Source: Virgisporangium ochraceum (GTDB lineage: Bacteria > Actinomycetota > Actinomycetes > Mycobacteriales > Micromonosporaceae). From it: 64,000 nucleotides of DNA. Every line of letters starts with the position of its first letter. Positions within the stretch are counted from its first letter, which is position 1. The position numbers and the translations under genes were made by a program. The stretch covers positions 123,342 to 187,341 of the forward strand of contig NZ_BOPH01000062.1 of the NCBI RefSeq assembly GCF_016863655.1, in the 5' to 3' direction. Shown here piece after piece: positions 26,313-35,466 of this stretch. Below the pieces are notes generated by a model, which did no database searches, was not told the DNA's origin, and saw nothing but the letters and a program-made list of their open reading frames with translations.

Positions 26313-27119
26313 GTGGCGGATCCCCAGGAGTTGCTCGCGGTCGCGGTGACCATCGCGCGGTCGGCGGCCGACCTCGCCCGCACCCTGCGCGCGCAGGGCA
26401 TCGGCGAGGTCAGCACGAAGTCGACGCCGACCGACGTGGTGACGGCGGCCGACAAGGCGGTCGAAAACCATGTGATCGAGGTTCTTCATCAGAGCCGTCC
26501 CGACGATGCGGTCCTCGGAGAAGAGACGGGCCAGACCGGCGGAAAGGTTGCCTCCTCCGCCGTGCGGTGGATCCTCGATCCCATCGACGGCACCGTGAAC
26601 TACCTGTACGGCCTGCCCCAGTACGCGGTTTCGCTCGCCGCCGAGGTCGGCGGCACGGTCGTCGCGGGCGTGGTGCACAACCCGGCGACGGGCGACGAGT
26701 GGACCGCGACCCGCGGCGGCGGCGCCTGGCGCGCCGGGCGCCGGCTCACCGGCTCCGGGGTCACCGACCTCGGGCAGACCCTGGTCGGCACCGGGTTCGG
26801 GTACGACCCGGCCCGCCGGGCGCACCAGGCGGCGGTGCTGGCCGGTCTGCTGCCCCGGATCCGTGACATCCGCCGGATCGGCGTGGCCTCGATCGACCTG
26901 TGCCTCGCCGCGGAGGGCGCGCTCGACGCCGTCTACGAGAAGGGCCTCAACCCCTGGGACTACGCCGCCGGCGGCCTGGTGGCGTCGGAGGCGGGCCTGC
27001 TCGTCACCGGGCTCCGGGGCGAGCCGGCCGGGCCGGGCTTCCTGATGGCGGCCCCGCCGGCCGTACACGGCCTCCTGCACGACGAACTCGTCGCCCTCGA
27101 CGCCGCGGGCGGTCCCTAG
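26313..27119 (+). CDS. suhB: Inositol monophosphatase family protein SuhB
   Basis: This 268-aa Mg-dependent phosphatase has the metal-site motifs GEETG, DPIDGTVNYLYG and WDYAAGGLV in the expected order. Substrates of the family include inositol-1-phosphate and nucleotide phosphates; which one applies here cannot be told. GTG 26313 starts the gene. It converges with the LytR_C gene and the two stop codons share the bases CTAG (27116-27119). Confidence 0.93.
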   Translation: MADPQELLAVAVTIARSAADLARTLRAQGIGEVSTKSTPTDVVTAADKAVENHVIEVLHQSRPDDAVLGEETGQTGGKVASSAVRWILDPIDGTVNYLYGLPQYAVSLAAEVGGTVVAGVVHNPATGDEWTATRGGGAWRAGRRLTGSGVTDLGQTLVGTGFGYDPARRAHQAAVLAGLLPRIRDIRRIGVASIDLCLAAEGALDAVYEKGLNPWDYAAGGLVASEAGLLVTGLRGEPAGPGFLMAAPPAVHGLLHDELVALDAAGGP

Positions 27120-27646
27120 GCGTTCGCGTCGCAGGTGCCGGGTGGCAGCACCGGTTCGCCGGCCTGGCCGAGCGACTGCCGCTGCTCGGTGAACGTCGCC
27201 AGCTCCAGGTACTTGGTGCCGATCACCACGTCGATGGTGTCGTCCTCACGACTGATGTCGAACTTCTTCGTGGCATCGTTGAGCAGGAACGCGCTCACCA
27301 CCCACGCGGCACCGACGGTCTTCGGTCCGTACCGGATCTCGGCCACGGCCTCCAGCACGGGTGGCGGCGCGGTCTCCTCCTTGAGCACGGTGAACTGCCG
27401 GCTCCGGAAGTCGTTCGCCACCTGTCCGGCCAGCCCCGGAGACGAGGTCGCGTTGAACACGTTCAGCTTGATGCCGGAGTTGTCGTCGGGCATCCGCAGG
27501 TCGGCCGGCACGTCGCCGGTCTGGCAGTTGGCCGCGACCGTCGCGTCGTCCTGCTTGTCGCGGACGATCGCGACCACCACGAAGATCGTGGCGCAGACGA
27601 CGAGCACACCCACGACGATCAGTGCCCGAAGGCGCGCAAAGCTCAA
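27116..27646 (-). CDS. LytR C-terminal-domain envelope protein (Cei-like)
   Basis: This 176-aa protein has an N-terminal membrane helix and an outside LytR_C-type domain (INGKKLNVFNAT-like block KLNVFNATSSPGLAGQVA, about residues 65-85; RYGPKTVGAA). The mycobacterial neighbour of suhB at this place, Cei, has the same domain and is needed for envelope integrity. TTG 27646 is chosen because GGGGGAG lies eight bases before it; no ATG or GTG lies close. The domain binds wall-related partners in LCP proteins; here it is alone. Confidence 0.78.
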   Translation of the reverse strand: MSFARLRALIVVGVLVVCATIFVVVAIVRDKQDDATVAANCQTGDVPADLRMPDDNSGIKLNVFNATSSPGLAGQVANDFRSRQFTVLKEETAPPPVLEAVAEIRYGPKTVGAAWVVSAFLLNDATKKFDISREDDTIDVVIGTKYLELATFTEQRQSLGQAGEPVLPPGTCDANA

Positions 27647-27988
27647 GGCGACCGCTCCCCCTGCAAGACCACGTTCAGGACCACATTCAGGACCACGTCT
27701 TTGTCGATCGCCGTTGAGGGTAGCGTCCAACCGGTCACGGGCAGGTCACCAGCGGCCCCCGTGGCGGCCGCAACCGGCCGGGGCGGTCGTCCGTTGTCAC
27801 TCGGGCGGGTGTCGGCTGGGTCACATCGGGAACAAGTTCCCGCCCCCAGGCGTACAAATTCCACGCCTGGCAGGGTAAGGTGCCGCGCGCCACCGGCGAA
27901 TCGCGGTGCGCGGGTACGAAATCGACGGGTTGCGGTGTTACACCGGGAGCGACAGCCCGGCGCGAGAAACATAGGAGCGTGACAACCG
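27647..27988. other. Divergent intergenic region with 12-bp direct repeats
   Basis: This 342-base region between the LytR_C gene and the DUF4193 gene contains no supported gene. It holds GACCACGTTCAG and GACCACATTCAG in tandem followed by a partial third copy (27667-27699). These sit just upstream of the LytR_C start and could be regulator sites. Confidence 0.55.
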
Positions 27989-28285
27989 ATGGCCACCGAC
28001 TACGACGCCCCTCGGCGAGACGAGGTCGACCTCGGCGAGGACAGCCTCGAGGAGTTGAAGTCCAGGCGGGTCGACGCTCAGTCGGCCATCGTCGACGTCG
28101 ACGAGGCTGAGGTCGCCGAGAGCTTCGAACTTCCCGGGGCCGACCTGGCCGACGAGGAGCTGACCGTGCGGGTCCTGCCCATGCAGGCCGACGAGTTCCG
28201 CTGCTCGCGGTGCTTCCTGGTCCACCACCGCAGCCAGCTGGCGGCGGAGCGGAACGGGGAGTACATCTGCCGCGAGTGCGCCTGA
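27989..28285 (+). CDS. DUF4193 protein
   Basis: This 98-aa acidic protein belongs to the actinobacterial DUF4193 family. The N-terminus is MATDYDAPR, the middle is rich in Asp/Glu, and the end has paired Cys (CSRCFLVHHRSQL and CREC) for a zinc ribbon. It lies beside dut in many actinobacteria. The function is unknown. Confidence 0.88.
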   Translation: MATDYDAPRRDEVDLGEDSLEELKSRRVDAQSAIVDVDEAEVAESFELPGADLADEELTVRVLPMQADEFRCSRCFLVHHRSQLAAERNGEYICRECA

Positions 28286-28370
28286 CCTGTACCGGGTATG
28301 GCAGAGCGACAGTGGCCTCCCGGGCCGGCCGGCCCGGACAGGCCACCGACCGACTCGCAGGAGGCGCGAC

Positions 28371-29114
28371 ATGGCAGAGCCGGATCCGGACCTGACCGAG
28401 ACCGTCAAAGAGCTAGCTGAAGAAGATGTCCAACCGGCCCGGCGGCGAAAGCTGCTGGGCCGGCTTGTCAGGGATCAGACAGCCAAGCAGGGTGTCCGGG
28501 ACCTGTTCAAGCCGAAGAAGGCGGCCGCGTGGATGGCCGACGCGATCGCCGACATCGTGCCGCACCTGCCGGTCCGCGACCTGGAGACGCTGCGCCGGCA
28601 CTACGACGGCCTCGACGGCGAGCGGCTGGCCGAGCGGCTGGTGCGCAACGCGTCCCGGGTCACCGCGGGGATCGGCGCGGCCGGCGGTGGGGTCGCGGCG
28701 GTCGAGTGGGTCGCCACACCGACGCTGCTCTCCGCGCCGGTGCTGCTGGCGGCCGAGACCGTGGCGGTCGTGGCCGTCGAGATGAAGCTCATCGGCGAGC
28801 TGCACGAGGTCTACCGGCAGCCGGTGCCCGGCACCGGCGCCCAGCGCGCCGTCGAGCTGGTGCAGGCGTGGGCACAGCAGCGCGGCGTCAACCCGCTGGC
28901 GCCCGGCCGGGGCATCACCACGGCCCTCGGGGTGGCCGCCCGCAAGGAGCTGCGCGACCGGCTGCTCAAGCGGATGGGCCGCAACCTCACCACCCTGGGC
29001 CCGCTGCTCACCGGCGCGGCCGTCGCGGGCTTCCTGAACCGCAAGGCCACCCAGTCGCTGGGCGAGAAGATCCGCGAGGATCTCGCCGCGAAACAGCGGG
29101 AGCTAGCGCCCTGA
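28371..29114 (+). CDS. Conserved hypothetical protein with central hydrophobic segments
   Basis: This 247-aa protein has a charged helical N-terminus, an Ala/Gly-rich central region (about 95-130, weak membrane character) and an Arg/Lys-rich C-terminal helix. Comparable proteins occur in actinobacteria, and the pattern is loosely like EcsC-type proteins, which I cannot confirm. ATG 28371 follows a GGAGG site. It ends 12 bases inside the convergent DUF3093 gene. Confidence 0.7.
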   Translation: MAEPDPDLTETVKELAEEDVQPARRRKLLGRLVRDQTAKQGVRDLFKPKKAAAWMADAIADIVPHLPVRDLETLRRHYDGLDGERLAERLVRNASRVTAGIGAAGGGVAAVEWVATPTLLSAPVLLAAETVAVVAVEMKLIGELHEVYRQPVPGTGAQRAVELVQAWAQQRGVNPLAPGRGITTALGVAARKELRDRLLKRMGRNLTTLGPLLTGAAVAGFLNRKATQSLGEKIREDLAAKQRELAP

Positions 29115-29612
29115 CCCCACGCGGGCTGCGTCGATTGCTGCGGCGAGTTCGGTGGCGCGGCGGCTGCTGACCACCCAGTAGGGCGTCGGGTCGTCGGGGT
29201 CGTCCAGATCGACCCGTACCGCTGTGCCCACCCAGGGCCGCTGGACCACGAACGCGTAGGGCTCGGCCCCCGGGCCGAGGAGATCGCGCGTCTGCAGCGC
29301 GCTCAGCGGCGTCACGGCGCCGACGTACCGCAGGGGCAGGCGCGCGTCGTCCACCTGAAGCTCGTCTGCGGTGACCGCGACGCGGACGCGACCGGCCCAC
29401 CAGAGCACGCCCACGACGGCGGGCACGAGCACCACGTACGGCAGGATCGTCGCGTACCCGGGCGCACCCAGGTACACCTCGGCCGCGAGCAGCGCGGCCG
29501 TGGCCGGCGCCGCCAGCCACCACCAGAGGGGCACACCGAGGCGTTCGCGGTACACGGGATAGAGGGTACGTGCGAGGCCGTACCGGGCCAGTGGCAGAGT
29601 GGGTCCGACCAT
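29103..29612 (-). CDS. DUF3093 membrane protein
   Basis: This 169-aa protein has the DUF3093 hallmark YRERLGVPLWWW, two membrane helices (about residues 30-75) and a soluble C-terminal domain. ATG 29612 is used. GTG 29555, directly at the family motif, is an alternative, since homologues start close to it. It diverges from dut (23-base gap), as in mycobacteria. The function is unknown. Confidence 0.82.
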   Translation of the reverse strand: MVGPTLPLARYGLARTLYPVYRERLGVPLWWWLAAPATAALLAAEVYLGAPGYATILPYVVLVPAVVGVLWWAGRVRVAVTADELQVDDARLPLRYVGAVTPLSALQTRDLLGPGAEPYAFVVQRPWVGTAVRVDLDDPDDPTPYWVVSSRRATELAAAIDAARVGSGR

Positions 29613-29635
29613 CCCGATCCGGAAGGAACCCGCAC

Positions 29636-30100
29636 GTGTCCGAAAGCGTCCCGGTGCCGCTGCGCCGCCTCGACCCGGACCTGCCGGTGCCCGCCTACGC
29701 GCACCCCGGCGACGCCGGTGCCGACCTCCTCGCGGCCCGCGAGGTCGAGCTGGCACCCGGCGAGCGGGCGCTGGTGCCGACCGGGGTGGCGATCGAGCTG
29801 CCCGACGGGTACGTCGGGCTGGTGCACCCGCGTTCGGGGCTGGCCGCCCGGCTGGGGGTCACGGTGCTCAACGCGCCGGGAACGGTCGACTCCGGGTACC
29901 GCGGGGAGATCCTGGTCAACCTGATCAACCACGACCGCGTTAACGTGGCGAAGATCTCCCGGGGTGACCGGATCGCCCAACTGGTCGTTCAGCGGGTGGA
30001 GCGGGCCCGGTTCGTCCCCGTCGACGAGCTGGCCGATTCCAGTCGGGGCGCTGGTGGTCACGGTTCGACCGGTGGACACTCGGGCTTGCCCGGGCAATAA
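29636..30100 (+). CDS. dut: dUTP diphosphatase
   Basis: This 154-aa trimeric dUTPase hydrolyses dUTP to dUMP, keeping uracil out of DNA. Motifs 1-5 are all present: HPGDAGADL, a PTG segment, PRSGLA, GTVDSGYRGEI and RGAGGHGSTGGH. The His in motif 5 in place of the usual Phe also occurs in mycobacterial enzymes. GTG 29636 has a GGAAGGA site. Confidence 0.96.
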   Translation: MSESVPVPLRRLDPDLPVPAYAHPGDAGADLLAAREVELAPGERALVPTGVAIELPDGYVGLVHPRSGLAARLGVTVLNAPGTVDSGYRGEILVNLINHDRVNVAKISRGDRIAQLVVQRVERARFVPVDELADSSRGAGGHGSTGGHSGLPGQ

Positions 30101-30123
30101 GCGCAGTCTTTCGGAGGCACAAG

Positions 30124-30888
30124 GTGATCTTCTCGCGGAAGCGGGACAGTGGCCGCCACGCGGCGCCGCGGCGCGAGCGTGACGAGGTGGCCCAGTACGA
30201 CGACGTCGAAGACGTCGTCGACGACGACGACGCCGAACAGGGTCCGTGGGACATCTCCGACGCACCCGACGGGTTCGGCGGGCTCGACCTGGGCAGCCTG
30301 CACGTGCCCGTGCCCAAGGGCGTCGAGCTGCGGGTGCAGGCCGACCCCGACGGCCAGATCCAGCAGGTGCTGCTGGCCAGCGGTGAGAGCGTGCTGCAGC
30401 TGGGCGTGTTCGCCGCGCCGCGCTCCGAGGGCATCTGGGACGAGGTCCGCGAGGACATCCGCAAGCAGCTCTTCAGCGACGGCGTGGCGGCCGAGGACGG
30501 CACCGGCGAGTACGGGCCGGAGCTGCGGGCGCGGGTGCGGACCCCCGACGGGCTCACCGACATCCGGTTCGTCGGCGTCGACGGGCCGCGGTGGATGGTG
30601 CGCGCGGTCTACCAGGGGCCGGCGGCGACCGACCCGACCGCGGCCGCGCCCCTCGACGCGGTGCTGCACGGCCTGGTGGTCGACCGCGGCGGTGCCGCGA
30701 TGCCGGTGCGCGAGCCGCTGCCGTTGACGCTGCCGAAGGACCTGGCCGAGCAGGCGCAGGCCCAGCAGGCGGCGGCCGACCCGGTCGAGGAGGCCGCACC
30801 GGCGGAGCCCCGCAAGCCGGCCCCGGCGGGTCGCGGTGGCCAGGCGGGCACCCGCCGCCGTCCTTCGCCCCGTCCTCGCCGCGGGTGA
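30124..30888 (+). CDS. DUF3710 protein
   Basis: This 254-aa protein consists of a basic start (MIFSRKR) and an acidic low-complexity segment. The DUF3710 core follows (about 45-190; GPWDISDAP, LGSLHVPVP, RFVGVDGPRWMVRAVY), then an Ala/Pro/Arg tail. It follows dut by 23 bases, its usual position. The function is unknown. Confidence 0.88.
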   Translation: MIFSRKRDSGRHAAPRRERDEVAQYDDVEDVVDDDDAEQGPWDISDAPDGFGGLDLGSLHVPVPKGVELRVQADPDGQIQQVLLASGESVLQLGVFAAPRSEGIWDEVREDIRKQLFSDGVAAEDGTGEYGPELRARVRTPDGLTDIRFVGVDGPRWMVRAVYQGPAATDPTAAAPLDAVLHGLVVDRGGAAMPVREPLPLTLPKDLAEQAQAQQAAADPVEEAAPAEPRKPAPAGRGGQAGTRRRPSPRPRRG

Positions 30889-30967
30889 CACTGGCTTTGT
30901 GGCCGTGAACCGCGATGATGGATGGAGTGGTCGTCCCAGCCGGCCACGAGGGGATGACGACACCGCC

Positions 30968-31348
30968 ATGGCCACTGATGAGCGCCCCAACCCGGTGAGC
31001 AGGTTCTTCCGGCGGATGTTCGCGTCCGAGGAGGAGATCGAGGCGGAGGAGCTGCAGCGCGACGCCGCCAAGGTCGGTTGTACGCCGGTGTGCGACGTCC
31101 GGCGCGGCGAACTGGCCACGGTCACGGGGCGGCTGCGTACCGTCGTGTACACGCCGCGCACCACGCTGCCGACCCTCGAGGCCGAGCTCTACGACGGCAG
31201 CGACCTGGTCACGCTGGTCTGGCTGGGCCGTCGGCACATTCCGGGCATCCAGCCCGGCGCCGCGATCACGGCCAAGGGACGGATCGCCGTCCGGGAGAAG
31301 CGCAAGGTCATCTACAACCCGTACTACGAGCTGGAAGCGGTCACATGA
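30968..31348 (+). CDS. OB-fold nucleic-acid-binding-like protein
   Basis: This 126-aa protein is a small OB-fold domain: GELATVTGRLRTVVYTP, LEAELYDGSDLVTLVWLGRR and AAITAKGRIAVREKRKVIYNP alternate as beta strands. It is a constant part of the dut-DUF3159 neighbourhood. It overlaps the next gene as ATGA. The ligand is unknown. Confidence 0.87.
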   Translation: MATDERPNPVSRFFRRMFASEEEIEAEELQRDAAKVGCTPVCDVRRGELATVTGRLRTVVYTPRTTLPTLEAELYDGSDLVTLVWLGRRHIPGIQPGAAITAKGRIAVREKRKVIYNPYYELEAVT

Positions 31349-32016
31349 CGCGGCCCGAGCGCACGGCGGAAGATCCGGTATCCCCGAACGGGTCGGGCGA
31401 GCTCCCGCCGTTCTCCGAGCAGCTGGCCGAGCAGCTCGGCGGTTGGCGCGGGCTGGTCGAGTCCAGCATCCCGGTAACGGTGTTCGTGATCGCGAACATC
31501 ATCCTCGAGCTGCGGCCGGCGATCATCGTCGCGGTCTCGTCGGGCCTGCTCATCGCCGTGTTCCGGCTCATCCGCCGGCAGTCGGTGCGGCACGCGGTCA
31601 ACGGGCTGTTCGGCATCTTCGTCGGCGCGTTCATCGCCTGGCGCAGCGGCGACGCCCGCGACTTCTACCTGCCCGGCATCCTCATCAGCGCCGGCTACGC
31701 GGTGGCGCTGATCCTGTCGGCGGTGTTCCGCTGGCCGCTGGTCGGCTGGATCTGGTCGGTGGTGCTCGACGGCGGGAAGACCCGCTGGCGCGAGGACCCG
31801 GTGCTGCTGAAGGCGTTCGGCTGGCTCACCGTGCTGTGGGCGACCGTCTACATCGCGAAGGTCGGCATCCAGTACGGGCTGTACCTCGCCAACGAGGAGT
31901 CGCTGCTCGGCATCGCCCGGATCGCGCTCGGCTGGCCGCCCTACGCGATCCTGCTCGCGATCACGGTTTGGTCCGTGCGGCGCGTGACCCGGCACCAGCA
32001 GCCCGGGGCGGTGTAG
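31345..32016 (+). CDS. DUF3159 integral membrane protein
   Basis: This 223-aa protein has about six hydrophobic helices and the DUF3159 motifs WRGLVESSIPVTVF and GIFVGAFIAWRSG. It is co-translated with the OB-fold gene and sits head-to-tail with the potassium-regulator genes, the same order as in mycobacteria. Its last 56 bases overlap the convergent ceoC gene. The function is unknown. Confidence 0.9.
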   Translation: MTRPERTAEDPVSPNGSGELPPFSEQLAEQLGGWRGLVESSIPVTVFVIANIILELRPAIIVAVSSGLLIAVFRLIRRQSVRHAVNGLFGIFVGAFIAWRSGDARDFYLPGILISAGYAVALILSAVFRWPLVGWIWSVVLDGGKTRWREDPVLLKAFGWLTVLWATVYIAKVGIQYGLYLANEESLLGIARIALGWPPYAILLAITVWSVRRVTRHQQPGAV

Positions 32017-32698
32017 ACGCCCGCGTCTTCTCGACGCTGTCGGCTCCCAGCACCACGATCCGCACCGCCTCCTCCACCGCGGCCGTGCACACGAACACCA
32101 GCTCGTCGCCGCTCTCCAGCGGGGCGTCGGGGGTGGGCACGAGCACGCGCTTGCCGCGCAGGATCGCCACGAGCGCCGCGTCCGGTGGCAGCGGCACGTC
32201 GCGCACCGGGCGTCCCACGAACGGCGCGGTCTCTGGCAGCGTGATCTCCACGAGGTTGGCCTCGCTCTGCCGGAACGTCATGAGGCGCACCAGGTCGCCG
32301 ACGCTCACCGCCTCCTCGACCAGCGCGGCCATGAGACGCGGCTTGCTGACCGAGACGTCGACGCCCCACTGCTCGGTGAACAGCCACTCGTTCTCGGCCC
32401 GGTTCACCCGGGCGACGACCCGGTTGACCGCGAACTCGGTCTTCGCCAGCAGCGACACCACCAGGTTGACCTTGTCGTCGCCGGTGGCGGCGACCACGAC
32501 GTCGCACCCGGAGAGGTCGGCCTCCTGCAGGCTCGACAGCTCGCAGGCGTCGGCGAGGATCCATTCGGCCTGCGGCACCCGCTCGGGGCGCAGCGTGGCC
32601 GCGTCGCGCTCGATGAGCATCACCTGGTGCCCGTTCTCGATGAGCTCCTGGGCGATCGAGCGCCCGACGTTGCCGGCTCCGGCGATCGCGATCCTCAT
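31961..32698 (-). CDS. ceoC: TrkA-family potassium uptake regulator, second subunit (CeoC)
   Basis: This 245-aa protein has an N-terminal RCK Rossmann domain (MRIAIAGAGNVGRSIA; nucleotide-binding GxGxxG) and a C-terminal TrkA_C/RCK_C domain (about 145-220). Such proteins gate potassium transporters in response to nucleotides, possibly including c-di-AMP. ATG 32698 overlaps the ceoB stop as ATGA. Its 3' end runs antisense over DUF3159 for 56 bases. Confidence 0.92.
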   Translation of the reverse strand: MRIAIAGAGNVGRSIAQELIENGHQVMLIERDAATLRPERVPQAEWILADACELSSLQEADLSGCDVVVAATGDDKVNLVVSLLAKTEFAVNRVVARVNRAENEWLFTEQWGVDVSVSKPRLMAALVEEAVSVGDLVRLMTFRQSEANLVEITLPETAPFVGRPVRDVPLPPDAALVAILRGKRVLVPTPDAPLESGDELVFVCTAAVEEAVRIVVLGADSVEKTRASTPPRAAGAGSRAARTKP

Positions 32699-33363
32699 GC
32701 GTGCCTCTCCTCGGGCGGAGCCGCCGTGATCTTGCGGACCGAGCCGGCGATGGTGTCGTCGACCAGCATGAACACCTGGTCGCTGTCCTGGAGGGCCATC
32801 GAGGCGGTGGGCAGCACGCTCGCGCCGAAGCGCATCACGTACGCCACACGGGCACCGGACGCCTCCTCCAGGGCCCGCACCGCCCGCCCGATCCAGCCGG
32901 GGTGCAGCGGGATCTCCACGATCGCGATCGTGCTCGTCGGGTCGCGCCAGATCTCGAGGAGGTCGTCGCGCACGATGTGGCGGAGCATGCGGTCGGCCGT
33001 CCAGCGGACGGTGGCCACCGTCGGGATGCCGAGCCGCTCGTAGACCTCGGCCCGTTTGGCGTCGTAGATGCGGGCGACGACGCGCTCGACGCCGAACGTC
33101 TCGCGGGCCACCCGGGCGGCGATGATGTTGGAGTTGTCGCCGTTGGAGACGGCCGCGAACGCGTCTGCCCGCTCGATGCCGGCGTTGACGAGGATGTCGC
33201 GGTCGAACCCGACGCCGGTGATGGTAAGGCCCTGGAAGTCGGCGCCGAGGCGCCGGAACGCGTCGGCGTTCACGTCGATCACCGCGACCGTGTTGCCGCG
33301 GCGTTCCAGGCTCTGCGCCAGGGTCGAACCGACCCGGCCGCAGCCCATGATCACAACGTGCAC
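32695..33363 (-). CDS. ceoB: TrkA-family potassium uptake regulator, first subunit (CeoB)
   Basis: This 222-aa RCK protein starts VHVVIMGCGRVGSTLA. It has an acidic end to strand 2 for nucleotide binding and a TrkA_C domain (about 135-215). GTG 33363 is divergent from the permease at 33454, leaving 90 bases. It is paralogous to ceoC and coupled with it, suggesting a hetero-octameric gating ring. The likely partner is the adjacent APC-type permease. Confidence 0.92.
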   Translation of the reverse strand: MHVVIMGCGRVGSTLAQSLERRGNTVAVIDVNADAFRRLGADFQGLTITGVGFDRDILVNAGIERADAFAAVSNGDNSNIIAARVARETFGVERVVARIYDAKRAEVYERLGIPTVATVRWTADRMLRHIVRDDLLEIWRDPTSTIAIVEIPLHPGWIGRAVRALEEASGARVAYVMRFGASVLPTASMALQDSDQVFMLVDDTIAGSVRKITAAPPEERHA

Positions 33364-33453
33364 GAGACGCCCTTTCCGAATCCCCGGTGAACCCACTGGG
33401 GAGCATCCCATGCGCGCGTGTTCCGTGTGTGTACGGGCGTACTCTGGTGACTC

Positions 33454-35466
33454 GTGCCGAGTCCCACCTCGATCCTCAAACGGCTGCTCGTCGGCCGCCC
33501 CTTCCGGTCGGACCGGCTGCAGCACACGCTGCTCCCGAAGCGCATCGCGCTGCCGGTGTTCGCGTCCGACGCGCTGTCGTCGGTGGCGTACGCGCCCGAC
33601 GAGATCCTGCTCACCTTGTCCATCGCAGGCGCGGCGGCCTACATGTGGTCGCCGTGGGTGGCCCTGGCGGTGGCCGTCGTGATGGTCACGGTGGTGGCGT
33701 CGTACCGGCAGAACGTGCACGCGTACCCGTCCGGCGGCGGCGACTACGAGGTTGCCACGGTCAACCTCGGTCCGAAGTTCGGGGTGGCGGTGGCGAGCGC
33801 GCTGCTCGTCGACTACGTCCTCACGGTGGCGGTGTCGGTGTCGTCGGGGGTGGCGAACCTGGGCTCGGTGGTGCCGTTCGTCGCCACCCACAAGGTGCTG
33901 ATCGCGGTGATCGCGGTCGCGGTGCTCACGGCGATGAACCTGCGCGGCATCAAGGAGGCCGGCGCGGCGTTCGCGATCCCGACCTACGGGTTCATGATCG
34001 TGATCCTGGGGATGCTGCTCACCGGGTTCGTCCGGATCCACCTCTTCGGCCAGGACCTGCAGGCGCCCAGCGCCGGCCTGGAGGTGGTTCCCGAGCCCGG
34101 GCACGAGGACCTCACCCAGTTCGCGTTCGCGTTCCTGCTCCTGCGGACGTTCTCGTCGGGCTGTGCGGCGCTCACCGGCGTGGAGGCGATCTCCAACGGG
34201 GTCCCGGCGTTCAAGCCACCGAAGAGCCGCAACGCCGCGACGACGCTGCTGCTGCTCGGCGCCGTCGCGATCACGATGATCATCGGGATCGTGACGCTGG
34301 CCCGCGACACCGGTCTGCAGTTCGTGGAGACGCCGGCCGACCAGATCCTGAACATCGGCGACTACGTGCAGAAGACCGTGACGGTGCAGCTGGCCGAGAC
34401 CGTCTTCGGCTCGGGCACCATCCTGGTGCTGGTCGTGGCCGGCATGACCGCGCTGATCCTGTTCCTGGCGGCGAACACGGCGTTCTCCGGGTTCCCGGTG
34501 CTCGGCTCGATCCTGGCCCAGGACCGGTACCTGCCGCGCCAGCTGCACACCCGCGGCGACCGGCTGGCGTTCTCCAACGGCATCATCACCCTCGCCATCG
34601 CCGCGTGCGTGCTGATCGTGGCGTTCGAGGCCGAGATCACCCGGCTGATCAACCTGTACATCGTGGGGGTGTTCGTGTCCTTCACGCTGTCGCAGACCGG
34701 CATGGTGCGGCACTGGAACCGGCTGCTGCGCACCGAGCGCGACCCGAAGGTCCGCCGCCGCATGATCCGGAGCCGGTCGATCAACATGTTCGGCCTGACG
34801 CTCACCGGCATCGTGCTCGTGATCGTGCTGATCACCAAGTTCCTGCTCGGCGCGTGGATCGCGATCGCGGCGATGGCGGTGATCTACGCGATCATGCTGA
34901 GCATCAAACGGCACTACGACACCGTCGCGATGGAGCTGACCCCCACCGACGAGCGGCCGATGCTGCCCAGCCGCAACCACGCCGTGGTCCTCGTCAGCAA
35001 GCTGCACCTGCCCACGCTGCGGGCGGTGGCCTACGCCCGCGCGACGCGGCCGGACACGCTCACGGGCGTCACCGTGAACGTCGACGACGCCGACACGCGC
35101 CACCTCCAGGAGGAGTGGGAGCGCCGGGAGATCCCGGTGCCGCTGACCGTGGTCGACTCCCCGTACCGGGAGATCACCCGCCCGATCATCGACTACGTCA
35201 AGTCGCTGCGCCGCGACTCGCCCCGCGACGTGGTGACCGTCTACATCCCGGAGTACGTCGTCGGCCGCTGGTGGGAGAACCTGTTGCACAACCAGTCCGC
35301 GCTGCGCCTGAAGGGCCGGCTGCTGTTCGAGCCGGGCGTGATGGTCACCAGCGTCCCGTGGCAGCTCAAGTCGCTGGAGAACCGCAACATCGAGCGTCTC
35401 GACGCCACGTTCTCCCGCGGCCCGGCCCGCGGCCCCCGCGGCGAGGCCTCCCGGGAGCGTGACTGA
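33454..35466 (+). CDS. APC-superfamily permease with cytosolic C-terminal domain (possible KimA-like K+ importer)
   Basis: This 670-aa protein has about twelve membrane helices (about 35-490) followed by a soluble domain (about 500-660). Motifs SGGGDYEVATVNLGPKFG and ALLVDYVLTVAVSVSSG fit the group of APC transporters that includes Bacillus KimA, a high-affinity potassium importer. These proteins are usually labelled amino acid permeases. The ceoB-ceoC regulators directly upstream support an ion rather than an amino acid as substrate. It overlaps the methyltransferase as TGATG. Confidence 0.88.
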   Translation: MPSPTSILKRLLVGRPFRSDRLQHTLLPKRIALPVFASDALSSVAYAPDEILLTLSIAGAAAYMWSPWVALAVAVVMVTVVASYRQNVHAYPSGGGDYEVATVNLGPKFGVAVASALLVDYVLTVAVSVSSGVANLGSVVPFVATHKVLIAVIAVAVLTAMNLRGIKEAGAAFAIPTYGFMIVILGMLLTGFVRIHLFGQDLQAPSAGLEVVPEPGHEDLTQFAFAFLLLRTFSSGCAALTGVEAISNGVPAFKPPKSRNAATTLLLLGAVAITMIIGIVTLARDTGLQFVETPADQILNIGDYVQKTVTVQLAETVFGSGTILVLVVAGMTALILFLAANTAFSGFPVLGSILAQDRYLPRQLHTRGDRLAFSNGIITLAIAACVLIVAFEAEITRLINLYIVGVFVSFTLSQTGMVRHWNRLLRTERDPKVRRRMIRSRSINMFGLTLTGIVLVIVLITKFLLGAWIAIAAMAVIYAIMLSIKRHYDTVAMELTPTDERPMLPSRNHAVVLVSKLHLPTLRAVAYARATRPDTLTGVTVNVDDADTRHLQEEWERREIPVPLTVVDSPYREITRPIIDYVKSLRRDSPRDVVTVYIPEYVVGRWWENLLHNQSALRLKGRLLFEPGVMVTSVPWQLKSLENRNIERLDATFSRGPARGPRGEASRERD

